A DNA stretch of 64,000 nt from Streptomyces sp. CB02058 (GTDB lineage: Bacteria; Actinomycetota; Actinomycetes; Streptomycetales; Streptomycetaceae): positions 434,001-498,000 of the forward strand of contig NZ_LIPG01000004.1 of the NCBI RefSeq assembly GCF_001905505.1. The letters run 5' to 3'. The notes under the pieces were generated by a model that was given only the letters and a program-made list of their open reading frames with translations, ran no database searches and had not been told where the DNA came from. This document shows, one piece after another, positions 15,650 through 24,283 of the stretch (its first letter is position 1; the number at the start of each line of letters is the position of its first letter). Both the position numbers and the translations under genes were made by a program.

Positions 15650-16939
15650 TCACGGTCCGCTGACCGCCGGAAGCGTCCGCCCGATGCGGGCCAGCGGGGA
15701 CAGGGCCATCAGCGCCGGGGAGAGGAGCATGCCGGAGGCCGCCACCAGGAGGCCTCCGCGCAGCCCCCACTCCTGCGCGAGCTGTCCGCCGAGCAGCGAG
15801 CCGAGCGGGGCGAGGCCCAGTCCGGCGAAGTTGATCGTCGCGGCCACCCTGCCCTGCATGCCGTCCGGGGTGAGTGCCTGCCGGACCGCCATGACCGTCA
15901 CGTTCACCAGCTGGCCGGAGGCCCCGAACACGAAGTTGACGGCGATCAGGGCGCCGAGGGTGACGGCGGAGGATCCGCGCAGCGCCGGCACGCACAGCAT
16001 CACCGAGTCGCCGGCCAGGGCGGCGGTCACCAGCACCGGTCCGAACCCGAACCGGGCGGGCAGCCGGGCGGCGAGCAGCGAGCCGACCAGCGCGCCCGGC
16101 CCCGTCGCGGCGAGCGCCAGACCGACAGCGGCGCCGGACAGGTGCAGTTCGCGCGGCAGGAAGAGCAGATGGACCGTCGTCGTGGCGGCGAGGAAGAACT
16201 GGAAGGCGGCCGAGGCGAGACCCACGGTGCGCAGCGAGGCGTCGGCGGTGACGAGGACGAGCCCTTCCTTGATGCGCCGCCGCACACGGAGGGGCCGTTC
16301 CGGACGCGCGGGGACGGCCTCGTCGCGTCGCATGCGCCTGATCGAGAGGAAGGACACGGCGAAGAACCCCGCCGCGGCAGCGGCCCCTGCCGTCGCCGAC
16401 AGGAACGACACCGCCGCGCCCCCGAGGGCCGGACCACCGAACTGCGCCGCCGAGCGGCTGCCTTCGAGCGCGCTGTTGCCTCGCAGTCGCTGGTCTCGGT
16501 GCACCAGGCGTACGAGTGACGCCTGATAGGCCACATCGAAGAGGACGGACAGGGCCCCGGCCAGCAGAGCGGCGGTGAACAGCACCGGCAGACCGAGCAC
16601 ACCCAGGAAGCCCGCCCCCACGACTCCGGCGAGCACCAGGGTTCGGCCGGCGTCCGTCAGGACCATCACGGTCCGGGTCCGCCACCCGTCCACCCACGCA
16701 CCGGCGAGCAGCGAGAGCAGCAGGACCGGCACCTGCCCCGCCGCGCGGAGGGCGCCGACCTGCTCGGCACCCGCGCCGAGTGTCAGTACGGCGTACAGCG
16801 GCATGACCACCAGGGCGGTGTGCTCGCCGAGTTGGGAGGCGGTCTGGCCCGCCCAGAGCCTGCGGAAGTCGCGGTCCCGCCACAGGCCCGGCGGGGCAGG
16901 ACGGCCGGGACCGGACACGGCGGAGGAAGCTGATGACAC
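15650..16939 (-). CDS. MFS transporter
   Basis: The 429-residue protein begins with a short cytoplasmic segment and LWRDRDFRRLWAGQTASQLG, a common opening of major facilitator exporters of the enterobactin/drug-efflux type, followed by about 12 hydrophobic segments with the inter-helix motif GAWVDGWRTRTVM after segment 2 and a central basic loop (RRMRRDEAVPARPERPLRVR). It probably exports a small molecule by proton antiport. GTG at 16939 (VSSASSAVSG) is chosen because GAGGGG lies 5 nt upstream; the frame remains open to 17029. No local regulator is evident. Confidence 0.88.
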   Translation of the reverse strand: MSSASSAVSGPGRPAPPGLWRDRDFRRLWAGQTASQLGEHTALVVMPLYAVLTLGAGAEQVGALRAAGQVPVLLLSLLAGAWVDGWRTRTVMVLTDAGRTLVLAGVVGAGFLGVLGLPVLFTAALLAGALSVLFDVAYQASLVRLVHRDQRLRGNSALEGSRSAAQFGGPALGGAAVSFLSATAGAAAAAGFFAVSFLSIRRMRRDEAVPARPERPLRVRRRIKEGLVLVTADASLRTVGLASAAFQFFLAATTTVHLLFLPRELHLSGAAVGLALAATGPGALVGSLLAARLPARFGFGPVLVTAALAGDSVMLCVPALRGSSAVTLGALIAVNFVFGASGQLVNVTVMAVRQALTPDGMQGRVAATINFAGLGLAPLGSLLGGQLAQEWGLRGGLLVAASGMLLSPALMALSPLARIGRTLPAVSGP

Positions 16940-17227
16940 GAGGACCCCTCGGGGCGCAGGGAAACGAAGCCCGCCCCGTCGACAGCTCCGGGGCCGGAAG
17001 GATCGCTGTGCCGCGTACAGGGGCAGCACGCGATGACGGGCCCGTGAGGGCCTACGACGTCAACGCGCGCTGGGACGACCGGGCATGCCTCAGCTCCTCG
17101 TGGGTCGGTCTGCGCCCCGACGGTACGCGCCCGTGTGCCGTGCGCGAAAGCCGTTTCGGTGCCACGGGCCACGGGCCGCGTGGCACCGGGGCCGGTTCCG
17201 CGGCCCGCGGCCCGCGGCCGTGCGGTG

Positions 17228-18418
17228 TCAGCCTCGGCGTCCCACCACCGCGAGGGGTCCGGTGGCGCGGAACGCCAGGTCGGCGAAGCGTTCGCCGATG
17301 CGGCGGTGTGTGGCGGCGTCGGGGTGGAGTCCGTCCGGCAGCGGGAGTTCGGCGGAGTCCTCCTCGCCGTAGAGCGCGCGGCCGTCGAGGTAGTGCAGGT
17401 TCGGGTCCTCGGCCGCGCGCTGCTCGACGAGGCGGGCGAGCTCGGCCCGGATGACGCTCAGGGTGAGCTTGCCCGCGGCGGTCTCGGCGGGGTCGCCCGT
17501 CGCACGGAAGCGCAGCCGCCCCTCGCCGAGGGCGCTGAGGTCCGGCGCGCTGGGCCCCGGGGTGTCCTCGTGGATGGGGCAGAGGACGGGTGAGACGACC
17601 AGCAGCGGGGTACCGGGGTGGCCTTCGCGGATCGTGTCGAGGAAGCCGTGGACGGCCGGGGTGAAGGCGCGCAGGCGCATCAGGTCGGTGTTGACCAGAT
17701 TGATGCCGATCTTCACGCTGATCCGGTCGGCGGGGATGTCGCGCAGCGCGCGGGCGGTGAACGGGTCGAGCAGCGCGCTGCCCCCGAAGCCGAGGTTGAC
17801 CAGCTCCACACCGCCGAGCGCGGCGGCCAGCGCGGGCCAGGTCGTCGTCGGGCTCGCCGCGTCCGAGCCGTGGCTGATCGAACTGCCGTGGTGCAGCCAG
17901 ACCGGCCGGCCGCGGTCCGGCACGGGCTCCACGGGGGCGTCCGTACGCAGGGCGACCAGCTCGGTGGCCTCGTTGTGCGGCAGCCAGATCTCGACGTCCT
18001 TCGGCTCGGCGGAGAGACCGTCGAAGCGCAGGGTGCCGACGGGGCCCTCCCGGACCTCGGCGGATCCGGTGGCCATGTCGACGGTCAGGGTCCTGCCTCC
18101 GGTCGCGGTGGCCCGGCCCGCGAGGCGGCCGTCGACCAGCAGGTCGTAGATCCCGTCGGGGCGGGGCGGCGCGCCCACGTACACCCGCCGGGTGGGCAGG
18201 GTGTCGAGCTCCACGACGGTGGCGCGGGTGCGCAGGGCTATCCGTACGCCGGAGGGCTGGGCCTCCGCCATGGCCAGCTGGCCGTCGGTGTACTGGGCGC
18301 GGGCGCGCGCGGGCAGCCGGTGCGGCAGCAGGCCGTGCTCGGTCCGCTCCAGGTCGAGGGCGCCGCGCAGGAGCTTCTCGGTGAGGGGCGTGGTCATCAG
18401 CTCGGGGTGGGTGCTCAT
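17228..18418 (-). CDS. SGNH/GDSL-family hydrolase
   Basis: The 396-residue protein has an N-terminal beta-rich domain (about 1-165) and a C-terminal SGNH hydrolase domain: block I WLHHGSSISHGSD with nucleophile Ser180, a glycine block (NLGFGGSALL), an asparagine block (KIGINLVNTD) and block V PDGLHPD with Asp362 and His365. It is likely a cytoplasmic esterase or lipase; no signal peptide is present. It follows a TetR-family gene by 52 nt on the same strand and is probably co-transcribed and autoregulated with it. Confidence 0.9.
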   Translation of the reverse strand: MSTHPELMTTPLTEKLLRGALDLERTEHGLLPHRLPARARAQYTDGQLAMAEAQPSGVRIALRTRATVVELDTLPTRRVYVGAPPRPDGIYDLLVDGRLAGRATATGGRTLTVDMATGSAEVREGPVGTLRFDGLSAEPKDVEIWLPHNEATELVALRTDAPVEPVPDRGRPVWLHHGSSISHGSDAASPTTTWPALAAALGGVELVNLGFGGSALLDPFTARALRDIPADRISVKIGINLVNTDLMRLRAFTPAVHGFLDTIREGHPGTPLLVVSPVLCPIHEDTPGPSAPDLSALGEGRLRFRATGDPAETAAGKLTLSVIRAELARLVEQRAAEDPNLHYLDGRALYGEEDSAELPLPDGLHPDAATHRRIGERFADLAFRATGPLAVVGRRG

Positions 18419-18470
18419 CGTGCGCTGCCTGTCCGTTCCGGGTGGCCTGTCGTGTGGTGAGGGGGCCGGG

Positions 18471-19040
18471 TCAGGGCGCGGGCCAGTTGCGCAGCAGGGC
18501 GTCGAGCGCGTCCAGGACCCGGGACCAGGTCTCGTCCGTGCCGGGGGCGCTGTGGCTGAAGCTGCCGCCGCTCTCCAGGCTGATGTAGCCGTGGAAGACG
18601 CTGCCCAGCAGCCGGACGGCGTGCGTCTGGTCCGGTTCCGTGAGGTCGTAGCCGCGCAGGATCGCCCGTGTCATCTGGGAGTGCCGCGCGCCGGCACTGG
18701 CCGCCGCTGCCTCCGGGGTCAGCCTGAGCTGTGCCGCGGCGTAGCGGCCGGGGTGCTCCCCGGCGTAGTCGCGGTAGGCGTTCGCGAACGCCTCCAGGGC
18801 GTCCTTGCCCGCGCGCCCGGCCAGCGCTGCCGCCACGCGGTCGGCGAGCTCCGCCAGGGCCAGCAGGGCGATTCTCGTCTTGAGGTCCTGGGAGCTCTTC
18901 ACGTGCGAGTAGAGGCTCGCGTCCTTCACTCCGAACTGCCGGGCGAGTGCCGCGACGGTCACCTTGTCGAAGCCGACCTCGTCGGCGAGTTCCGCTCCGG
19001 CCTGCGTGAGGCGCTCCGCGGTCAGTCCCACTCGTGCCAT
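18471..19040 (-). CDS. TetR-family transcriptional regulator
   Basis: The 189-residue protein starts MARVGLTAERLTQAGAELAD, with the helix-turn-helix VTVAALARQFGVKDASLYSH, then a C-terminal ligand domain resembling the TetR_C_33/WHG group (LFGSVFHGY-like sequence LLGSVFHGYISLESGG). ATG at 19040 has GGAGGGG 9 nt upstream; ATG 19049 directly abuts the ribosome site and is less likely. It is the first gene of an operon with the GDSL hydrolase, and its promoter contains a palindrome suited to autorepression. Confidence 0.92.
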   Translation of the reverse strand: MARVGLTAERLTQAGAELADEVGFDKVTVAALARQFGVKDASLYSHVKSSQDLKTRIALLALAELADRVAAALAGRAGKDALEAFANAYRDYAGEHPGRYAAAQLRLTPEAAAASAGARHSQMTRAILRGYDLTEPDQTHAVRLLGSVFHGYISLESGGSFSHSAPGTDETWSRVLDALDALLRNWPAP

Positions 19041-19066
19041 GCCAACCATCCCCTCCGGCTGTCTCG

Positions 19067-19097
19067 ATTATGCATTTACCTAAGAGTATTAGGCAAA
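19067..19097 (-). promoter_or_regulatory. TetR-operon promoter with overlapping operator
   Basis: On the minus strand TTGCCT (19096-19091) and CATAAT (19072-19067) are spaced 18 bp, a good housekeeping promoter. The spacer is occupied by the palindrome TTTACCTAA-GAGTA-TTAGGCAAA (19075-19097), 8 of 9 positions matching between arms. Binding there would block RNA polymerase, fitting TetR autorepression. Confidence 0.8.
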
Positions 19098-19133
19098 CTG
19101 CCAGAGACATTAAGTACGAGGGACTGCCGGGAG

Positions 19134-19187
19134 CGGCGGACACCGGTGCGGTGTCCGCCGGGAGGGTAGCGGCGGACACCGCACCGG
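19134..19187 (-). terminator. Competing hairpins downstream of the DyP gene
   Basis: Three arms can pair in two exclusive ways: 19134-19145 with 19149-19160 (12-bp stem, 3-nt loop) or 19143-19159 with 19171-19187 (17-bp stem, 11-nt loop). All pairs are perfect. They lie 47-100 nt past the DyP stop on the minus strand and likely end that transcript before the TetR promoter. Confidence 0.7.
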
Positions 19188-19234
19188 CCCGGGCCGCGGG
19201 GGACGCGGCGCGGGCCGGTGCGGCGGCCTCCCGG

Positions 19235-21070
19235 TCAGTGCCGGGTGTTCGTGGCCCAGACGGGCGTGCCCGCCCGGTTGTAGACGACCACGTTGCCGTC
19301 GGTCTGCACCGCGAGCATCGCGCCGGGGTTCCCGGCGGTGCCCGTCGCCCATACGGGCTGGTTGTCGGGGGTGTAGATCACGAGGTTGCCGTCCTCCTGG
19401 AACACGGCGCGAGCGCCCCTGGTCGCGGGGTTCTTCGACGCCCAGCGGGGGTCCTCGTTCTCGTCGAAGACCACGAGTCTGCCGTCGTCCTGAAGGACGA
19501 GCCTGGCCTTGCCCGCGTCGATCCGGTCCCCGATGTCCAGGGTGGAGACGGCCGAGATCTCGTGGTTGCCGTTCCTCTCGTTGACACGGACCTTGATCTT
19601 CGGGGAGTCGTCCGACAGCTTGCCGTCGGCCAGCCGGTCGAGCGTGGAGAGCGAGGGCGTGAAGGCGTAGACCGCCCCCTCGGTGCGGACGAACTGCTCG
19701 AAGCGCACCTGCTTGCCCGCGAAGGTGACGTCGGTCGTCGGGCCGATCATCGGGTCGGCGCCGACCCTGGGATCACGGTCGGGGAACTTCGTGTCCACCA
19801 CCCAGTCCCGCTGGATGAACTCGAACTGCCGGACGAGGTCCGCCTGGTAGCTGACGAAGATCAGCCCCCGGGCGGCGTCGGGTCCGTGACCCGCGTCCCC
19901 CGCCGGGTCGAAGGGACGCCCGAAGGGGATGCCGCGGCGCATGATGCGCCGGCCGTCGAGACCTCCCTTCTCGGGGACGGGCTCGCCGCCCTCCTTCAGG
20001 GCGAGACCGTCGCGGGGACTGGTCTTGCGCAGGTGGGAGAAGAGCGGGGTGATCTCCCCCTCCAGGTCGTTCGCGAAGCTGATGTCGTTGTCGTTCGCAC
20101 ACTCCGGGTCGAACGGCACGTCGGCGTACGGGCACTTCGCCACGGGCGTGCCGGAGCGCCAGCGTCCGACCATGCGGGCGGCCAGCCACTCGGTGGTGGC
20201 CTCCGGGGGCACGGCCTTCGCGTTCTTCAGCTCCTTCAGCCGCGCCCCGACCTGCGCCCACCAGCCGGGAACGTCCTGGCCGAGCCTGCGCACCACGTGG
20301 AACGAGCCGTTCTTCGCCCATTCCGGCAGGTCGGACGGTGTTCCGCTGACCGTCTCCTCACCGATGACGAACTCGCCCCCGGGGATGATCCGGGTGCCCG
20401 GACTCCCCTTCTTCCACTCGGGGCGCTCGGGGTCGGGTGGGTCGAATCCCTTCACGGCCGGCTCGCTGATGCCGTCCTTGAAGCCGAAGTGTTCCTTGCC
20501 CCTGCGGTCGCCGGGCAGGGTTCCGCCGTCCTGCTCGAAGATGACGACGACCTTGTGGACCGAGGCCTCCTGCCGCTCCTGGGCGAGGGCGGCCCGCAGG
20601 TCGTCCACCTTGTCCGCGGCGATGGTGAGCACCGCGTGGACGGGCTGGGCGTTGCTGTCCCCGAAGAGCCAGTTCTCGGGCGAGTTGTCGCCGGTGTCGC
20701 CAAGCATTCCTGCCCGCACGGCCGAGCCCTGCTTGAAGGCGTGCTGGGTGGAGCCCTCCGAGGTCTGCGGGAAGGGGTCCTTGCCGGTCAGGGTGAGGAT
20801 GCCGCCGTGCGTGAAACTGACACTGCGCCACACGGCGTTCATGGCCCTGGGGTCGTCACCACCGGTGTTGGAACGGGCCGCGCTGAAGGCGGCGTTGAAG
20901 GTGGCGACCTGCCGGGTGGTGGCGATGCGCGGCTTGAGCCGCCGCAGCCAGGTGCGCGCCCGTGTGGCGTCGTCGAACTTCAGGAACAGCAGCTGTACGT
21001 GGTCCTTCTTGAAGCCGGCGAGCACATCGCCCTGGATCTCCGTGCTCTGCCGCAGCGCCAGATCGTTCAT
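19235..21070 (-). CDS. DyP-type peroxidase fused to a B-lectin domain
   Basis: The 611-residue protein has a dye-decolorising peroxidase domain (about 1-470): GFKDGISEP with distal Asp199, proximal haem ligand candidate His346 in FSHLRKTSPRDG, and distal Arg379 in IMRRGIPFGRP. From about 500 to 611 follow three 31-residue repeats of mannose-binding B-lectin type: QDDGRLVVFD, QEDGNLVIYT, QTDGNVVVYN. ATG at 21070 follows GAGGA. There is no Tat or Sec signal, unlike many DyPs, although lectin domains usually meet glycans outside the cell. It is 56 nt downstream of a secreted copper-radical oxidase gene, whose hydrogen peroxide it could use. Confidence 0.9.
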   Translation of the reverse strand: MNDLALRQSTEIQGDVLAGFKKDHVQLLFLKFDDATRARTWLRRLKPRIATTRQVATFNAAFSAARSNTGGDDPRAMNAVWRSVSFTHGGILTLTGKDPFPQTSEGSTQHAFKQGSAVRAGMLGDTGDNSPENWLFGDSNAQPVHAVLTIAADKVDDLRAALAQERQEASVHKVVVIFEQDGGTLPGDRRGKEHFGFKDGISEPAVKGFDPPDPERPEWKKGSPGTRIIPGGEFVIGEETVSGTPSDLPEWAKNGSFHVVRRLGQDVPGWWAQVGARLKELKNAKAVPPEATTEWLAARMVGRWRSGTPVAKCPYADVPFDPECANDNDISFANDLEGEITPLFSHLRKTSPRDGLALKEGGEPVPEKGGLDGRRIMRRGIPFGRPFDPAGDAGHGPDAARGLIFVSYQADLVRQFEFIQRDWVVDTKFPDRDPRVGADPMIGPTTDVTFAGKQVRFEQFVRTEGAVYAFTPSLSTLDRLADGKLSDDSPKIKVRVNERNGNHEISAVSTLDIGDRIDAGKARLVLQDDGRLVVFDENEDPRWASKNPATRGARAVFQEDGNLVIYTPDNQPVWATGTAGNPGAMLAVQTDGNVVVYNRAGTPVWATNTRH

Positions 21071-21126
21071 GCGGTCCTCTTCTTCCGTCTCTCGGGGTGG
21101 GTCGGCCGCGTCGTAGCCGGACGGGG

Positions 21127-22995
21127 TCATCTGGGCGGCCCGAAGGACACGAACTTGGCGACGCTGGGAACGCCGTCCTCGTTGAGGAGGAAGAGCATGT
21201 AGTAACCCGGCGGCGCCGCCTCCGGCGTCGGGGGCGCCTGCAGCTCGATGGAGCCGTCGGCCCGGCTCTTGATGCGGGCCTCCAGGTGGCGCTGGCTGAA
21301 GTTGACCGAGTGGGTCGCGGTGGTGGGGGCCAGGAACACGGCGCGCTCGACCTCTTCGGGCGTGGAAGTGAGCACGGTGAAGCGGCTGTCGTAGGCGAGT
21401 GTCCGGCCCGGTACGGCCGACAGGTCGGGGCGCTCGCCGTTGTGCAGGTAGGGCGGCTCGAAGATCTCGATGCTGCCGTCCATGTCGTCGGTGATGTCGG
21501 GGTCGTTGGCGATCTGCTGGGCCTCGTCGCCCGTGACCATGATCCGGCCGTCGGGCAGGACGACGGCGTTGGAGTGATAGCCCCGGGGCAGTCGCTGGGC
21601 GGGGCCGAGCTTCCAGTTGCCGTCGGTGTCACGGGTCTCGGTCTGCCGGTACTTCAGGTCGGCGTTGGGGTTGTAGAGGCCGTTGCCGTAGTCGCGGATG
21701 TCGAAGGAACCGTTGACGGTGAAGAGGGTGCCGTCGGGAAGGATCAGGGTGTCGTCCTGGGTCCGGCCGAACGCCCGCGCCTCCTTCGTCTTCCACTGGT
21801 CGCCGACCAGCTGGTACGTGTTCGGGTCCTTGCGGTCGCCGCCGAGGACCAGGACGGAGTCGGGGCCCCTGAACCCGGCCGGGAGCGGCACGGCGGAGCC
21901 GTAGGTGCGCAGCGCCGCTCCCGGCCGGTCGGGCAGGCTCGTACGGGTCTCGCGGGCCGGATCGAACCGCCACTGCTGGTCCTGGTCCCGGCCGAGGCCG
22001 TAGATCATGCCGTCGCGCAACGAGAAGAGGTGCGGGTAGTCGTTCCGGTAGGGGGCGTCCGCCTTGAAGACGTCGACGGGCACGTCGGTGGGGACGTCGT
22101 TCCTGCCGGTGGGTACGGGCCGGCTCAGCGCCGGGAAGCGCTCGACGAGGGGTGTGGGGGTGGCCCAGCCCAGCTCGGACTGCCCGGACATGATGAGGAT
22201 CCGCCCGTCGGCTCCGGTGACGGCGCTCGGATACCAGCGGCCTACGGACATCTCCTCGTTGAGCGACCAGGACTCGGTCCACGGGTTGAAGACGAGGGAG
22301 AGCTTCGCACCGGCGCCGTGGTTGCCGCCGAGGTTGCCGCCGAACACTCCGAGCATTCCGTTGGGGAGGAAGGCGTGGCCCGCGCAGAAGAACGGGGCGG
22401 GCCGGGGTTCGCCCTTGCCGTCGGGCATCGCGACCGTCGGCGGGGTCACCTTGGTGAACGCCTTCGCGGTGCTCCCCGCGCCCGGGTCCCAGAGATAGGC
22501 CCGGCCCGCGTTGGCCTTGCCGATGATCTGGGTGGGGGCGGTCTCCTTCGTCGGATTGGTCTCGATCCGCTCGAAGGAGAACATCAGGACCTTGCCGGTG
22601 GGCAGTTGGGCCACATGCACGGCGAAGTCGGGCGAGGGGAAGTACTCCTTGAACGCGCCGTACTCGCGCGGGCTGAACCTGGCATTGTGGGCCGCCTGGG
22701 AACGGGTGAGCTCCTTCAGCCGGCCGGTGCGCATGGGCTGGGGGTAGTCGCCGAGGTCCTCGGCACGCAGACGGGCTCTGGCGTGTTCCTCGGCGTGCTC
22801 CTGGCCCAGCACGGCGGCTTCCGCCTTGTCCACGACCGCCTTGCCCCTGGGGCGGGGCTGGGTGTCGTGGGCGGCGGCGTGCGGATCGGAGCCGCCGTCG
22901 TGGGCGGCGACGGGGTTGGCGAGGACCAGCGGGGCGGCCAGGGCGGAGAGGACGGCGCAGGCCGAGATCATCGCGGACAGACGCGGTCGGGACAT
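21127..22995 (-). CDS. Galactose-oxidase-like (GlxA-type) copper radical oxidase
   Basis: The 622-residue protein begins with a Sec-type signal (about 1-31, ending NPVAA|HDGG), then a kelch propeller and a C-terminal early-set (DUF1929) domain. The expected copper site is present: Cys204 (FFCAGHAFLPNG) for the Tyr-Cys cofactor, Tyr255 (GRWYPSAV), axial Tyr473 and His474 (RGYHSNAVVLPDG) and His562 (ATHSVNFSQRH). Such enzymes oxidise terminal alcohols of glycans or small molecules to aldehydes, releasing hydrogen peroxide outside the cell. GlxA in Streptomyces acts in hyphal-tip glycan deposition; this may be a paralogue. ATG at 22995 follows GAGGAG. First gene of a likely two-gene operon. Confidence 0.9.
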   Translation of the reverse strand: MSRPRLSAMISACAVLSALAAPLVLANPVAAHDGGSDPHAAAHDTQPRPRGKAVVDKAEAAVLGQEHAEEHARARLRAEDLGDYPQPMRTGRLKELTRSQAAHNARFSPREYGAFKEYFPSPDFAVHVAQLPTGKVLMFSFERIETNPTKETAPTQIIGKANAGRAYLWDPGAGSTAKAFTKVTPPTVAMPDGKGEPRPAPFFCAGHAFLPNGMLGVFGGNLGGNHGAGAKLSLVFNPWTESWSLNEEMSVGRWYPSAVTGADGRILIMSGQSELGWATPTPLVERFPALSRPVPTGRNDVPTDVPVDVFKADAPYRNDYPHLFSLRDGMIYGLGRDQDQQWRFDPARETRTSLPDRPGAALRTYGSAVPLPAGFRGPDSVLVLGGDRKDPNTYQLVGDQWKTKEARAFGRTQDDTLILPDGTLFTVNGSFDIRDYGNGLYNPNADLKYRQTETRDTDGNWKLGPAQRLPRGYHSNAVVLPDGRIMVTGDEAQQIANDPDITDDMDGSIEIFEPPYLHNGERPDLSAVPGRTLAYDSRFTVLTSTPEEVERAVFLAPTTATHSVNFSQRHLEARIKSRADGSIELQAPPTPEAAPPGYYMLFLLNEDGVPSVAKFVSFGPPR

Positions 22996-23419
22996 GGGAC
23001 TCCTCGGAGGTGTGCGGGCCCGGCGCAGGCACGGCGGCCCGCACACCTGCGCGGTACGCATATGCATGGGGCATAGGCCAGTCGTAACCGACGGTGACAT
23101 GTGAGCACATAGCGTGACCGATCGCAATGCGAGCGTCACCGCGCGTCGTCCGTCGGAGCGTGGGGCCGGCCCGACCGGGGGCACACGGCCGCGAGGACAA
23201 CGGCCGGGGAAGAACGCCTGGCCCGTACGGCAAGGCCGTTCGCCGGAACCATGCCCTCGACAGCGCACGCAGGCGTCCAGCCATTCAGGGTGCGCGGATG
23301 TGCGCCCCGCGCACTCGGGGGCGCACATCCGATTCCGCGGCGGTCACGCCCGTAAGGTGGCGCCTCGCGGGGCGAGGGCGCATCGCCTCGCGGGCGGGGC
23401 ACCGTGGCGAGAGGCAGAG
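22996..23419. other. 424-bp divergent intergenic region
   Basis: No gene is supported. It contains a dyad ATGTG-AG-CACAT (23099-23110) about 100 bp upstream of the oxidase start, a perfect hairpin at 23295-23331, and a G/C-rich palindromic cluster near 23361-23400 with GCCTCGCGGG repeated. These are candidates for control of the oxidase operon and the methyltransferase. Confidence 0.5.
23295..23331 (+). other. Perfect 14-bp hairpin upstream of the methyltransferase
   Basis: CGGATGTGCGCCCC (23295-23308) and GGGGCGCACATCCG (23318-23331) pair perfectly around a 9-nt loop, about 90 nt before the methyltransferase start. It is too far from the oxidase gene to be its terminator and no gene ends here; a leader or operator role is possible. 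Confidence 0.5.
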
Positions 23420-24283
23420 GTGGTGGAACACATGGGGGCCGACTGGCAGTGGGACGACTCGCTGTTCTCCGGCACGGCGGCCTACTACCGGCGCGGGAGG
23501 CTGCCGTACGCCCCCGGACTGGCGGACGCCCTCGCCGGCGCCCTGCCTCCCGATGGGCGAGGGCGCCTGATCGACGTGGGGTGCGGGCCGGGCGTACTGG
23601 CCCTGGAACTGGCGCATCTGTTCGATGACGTCGTCGGGGTGGACCCGGACCCCGGAATGCTCACCGAGGCGGCGCGCACGGCGGACCTGGCGGGCCTGGC
23701 AGGGACAACACACTGGGTGCGCGCCCGCGCGGAGGAGCTGCCCGCGGGCCTCGGGGTGTTCGACGTCGCCGTCTTCGGCCAGTCCTTCCACTGGATGGAC
23801 CAGGAGCTCGTGGCGGGCACCTTCAGGCAGATGCTGCGGCCCGGCGGATCGCTGGTGCACATCTCGGATCTGAAGTCGGAGGTCCGGCCCGTCGAGGGGC
23901 TTCCGTATCCGGCGGTGCCGTACGCGGCGATCGACGAGACGATCAGGCATTTCCTGGGGCCGGTACGGCGCGCGGGCCGCGGAGTGCTTCCCCAGGGGAC
24001 CCGCGGGGGCGAGGCGGCGGTCCTCACGGGCGCGGGCTTCACAGGCCCCCGCCGCCTCGTCGTCCCCGCCGGGCAGGCCCTGGAGCGTACGCACGACGAC
24101 GTCGTCGCCTACGTCTTCTCGCTGTCCTCCTCGGCCCCGCATCTGTTCGGCGCGCGGCAGGACGCGTTCGAGGAGGATCTGCGGCGGCTTCTGCGCGAGG
24201 CCTCGCCCCGTGGCCTGTTCTCCGAACGCGCACCGGCCACCGAGGTGTTCGTCTGGGGGAACGACGGCCCGCCCGGCCGGTGA
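23420..24283 (+). CDS. Class I SAM-dependent methyltransferase
   Basis: The 287-residue protein has the SAM-binding motif I LIDVGCGPGVLALELA, an acidic motif II end (VVGVDPDPGM), and FDVAVFGQSFHWMD followed by MLRPGGSLVHISD, all typical of the Methyltransf_11 class. Substrate unknown. The start is uncertain: GTG at 23420 has GAGG 5 nt upstream, while ATG at 23432 gives MGADWQWDD. It is divergent from the oxidase operon and separated by 357 bp from the kdp locus. Confidence 0.85.
   Translation: MVEHMGADWQWDDSLFSGTAAYYRRGRLPYAPGLADALAGALPPDGRGRLIDVGCGPGVLALELAHLFDDVVGVDPDPGMLTEAARTADLAGLAGTTHWVRARAEELPAGLGVFDVAVFGQSFHWMDQELVAGTFRQMLRPGGSLVHISDLKSEVRPVEGLPYPAVPYAAIDETIRHFLGPVRRAGRGVLPQGTRGGEAAVLTGAGFTGPRRLVVPAGQALERTHDDVVAYVFSLSSSAPHLFGARQDAFEEDLRRLLREASPRGLFSERAPATEVFVWGNDGPPGR

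Noticed and set aside
13264..15663. 799-codon open frame opposite the PP2C gene
   Set aside because: Low-complexity antisense shadow; the minus strand carries all phosphatase and GHKL motifs.
19034..21202. 722-codon open frame opposite the DyP-lectin gene
   Set aside because: Antisense shadow with no domain pattern.
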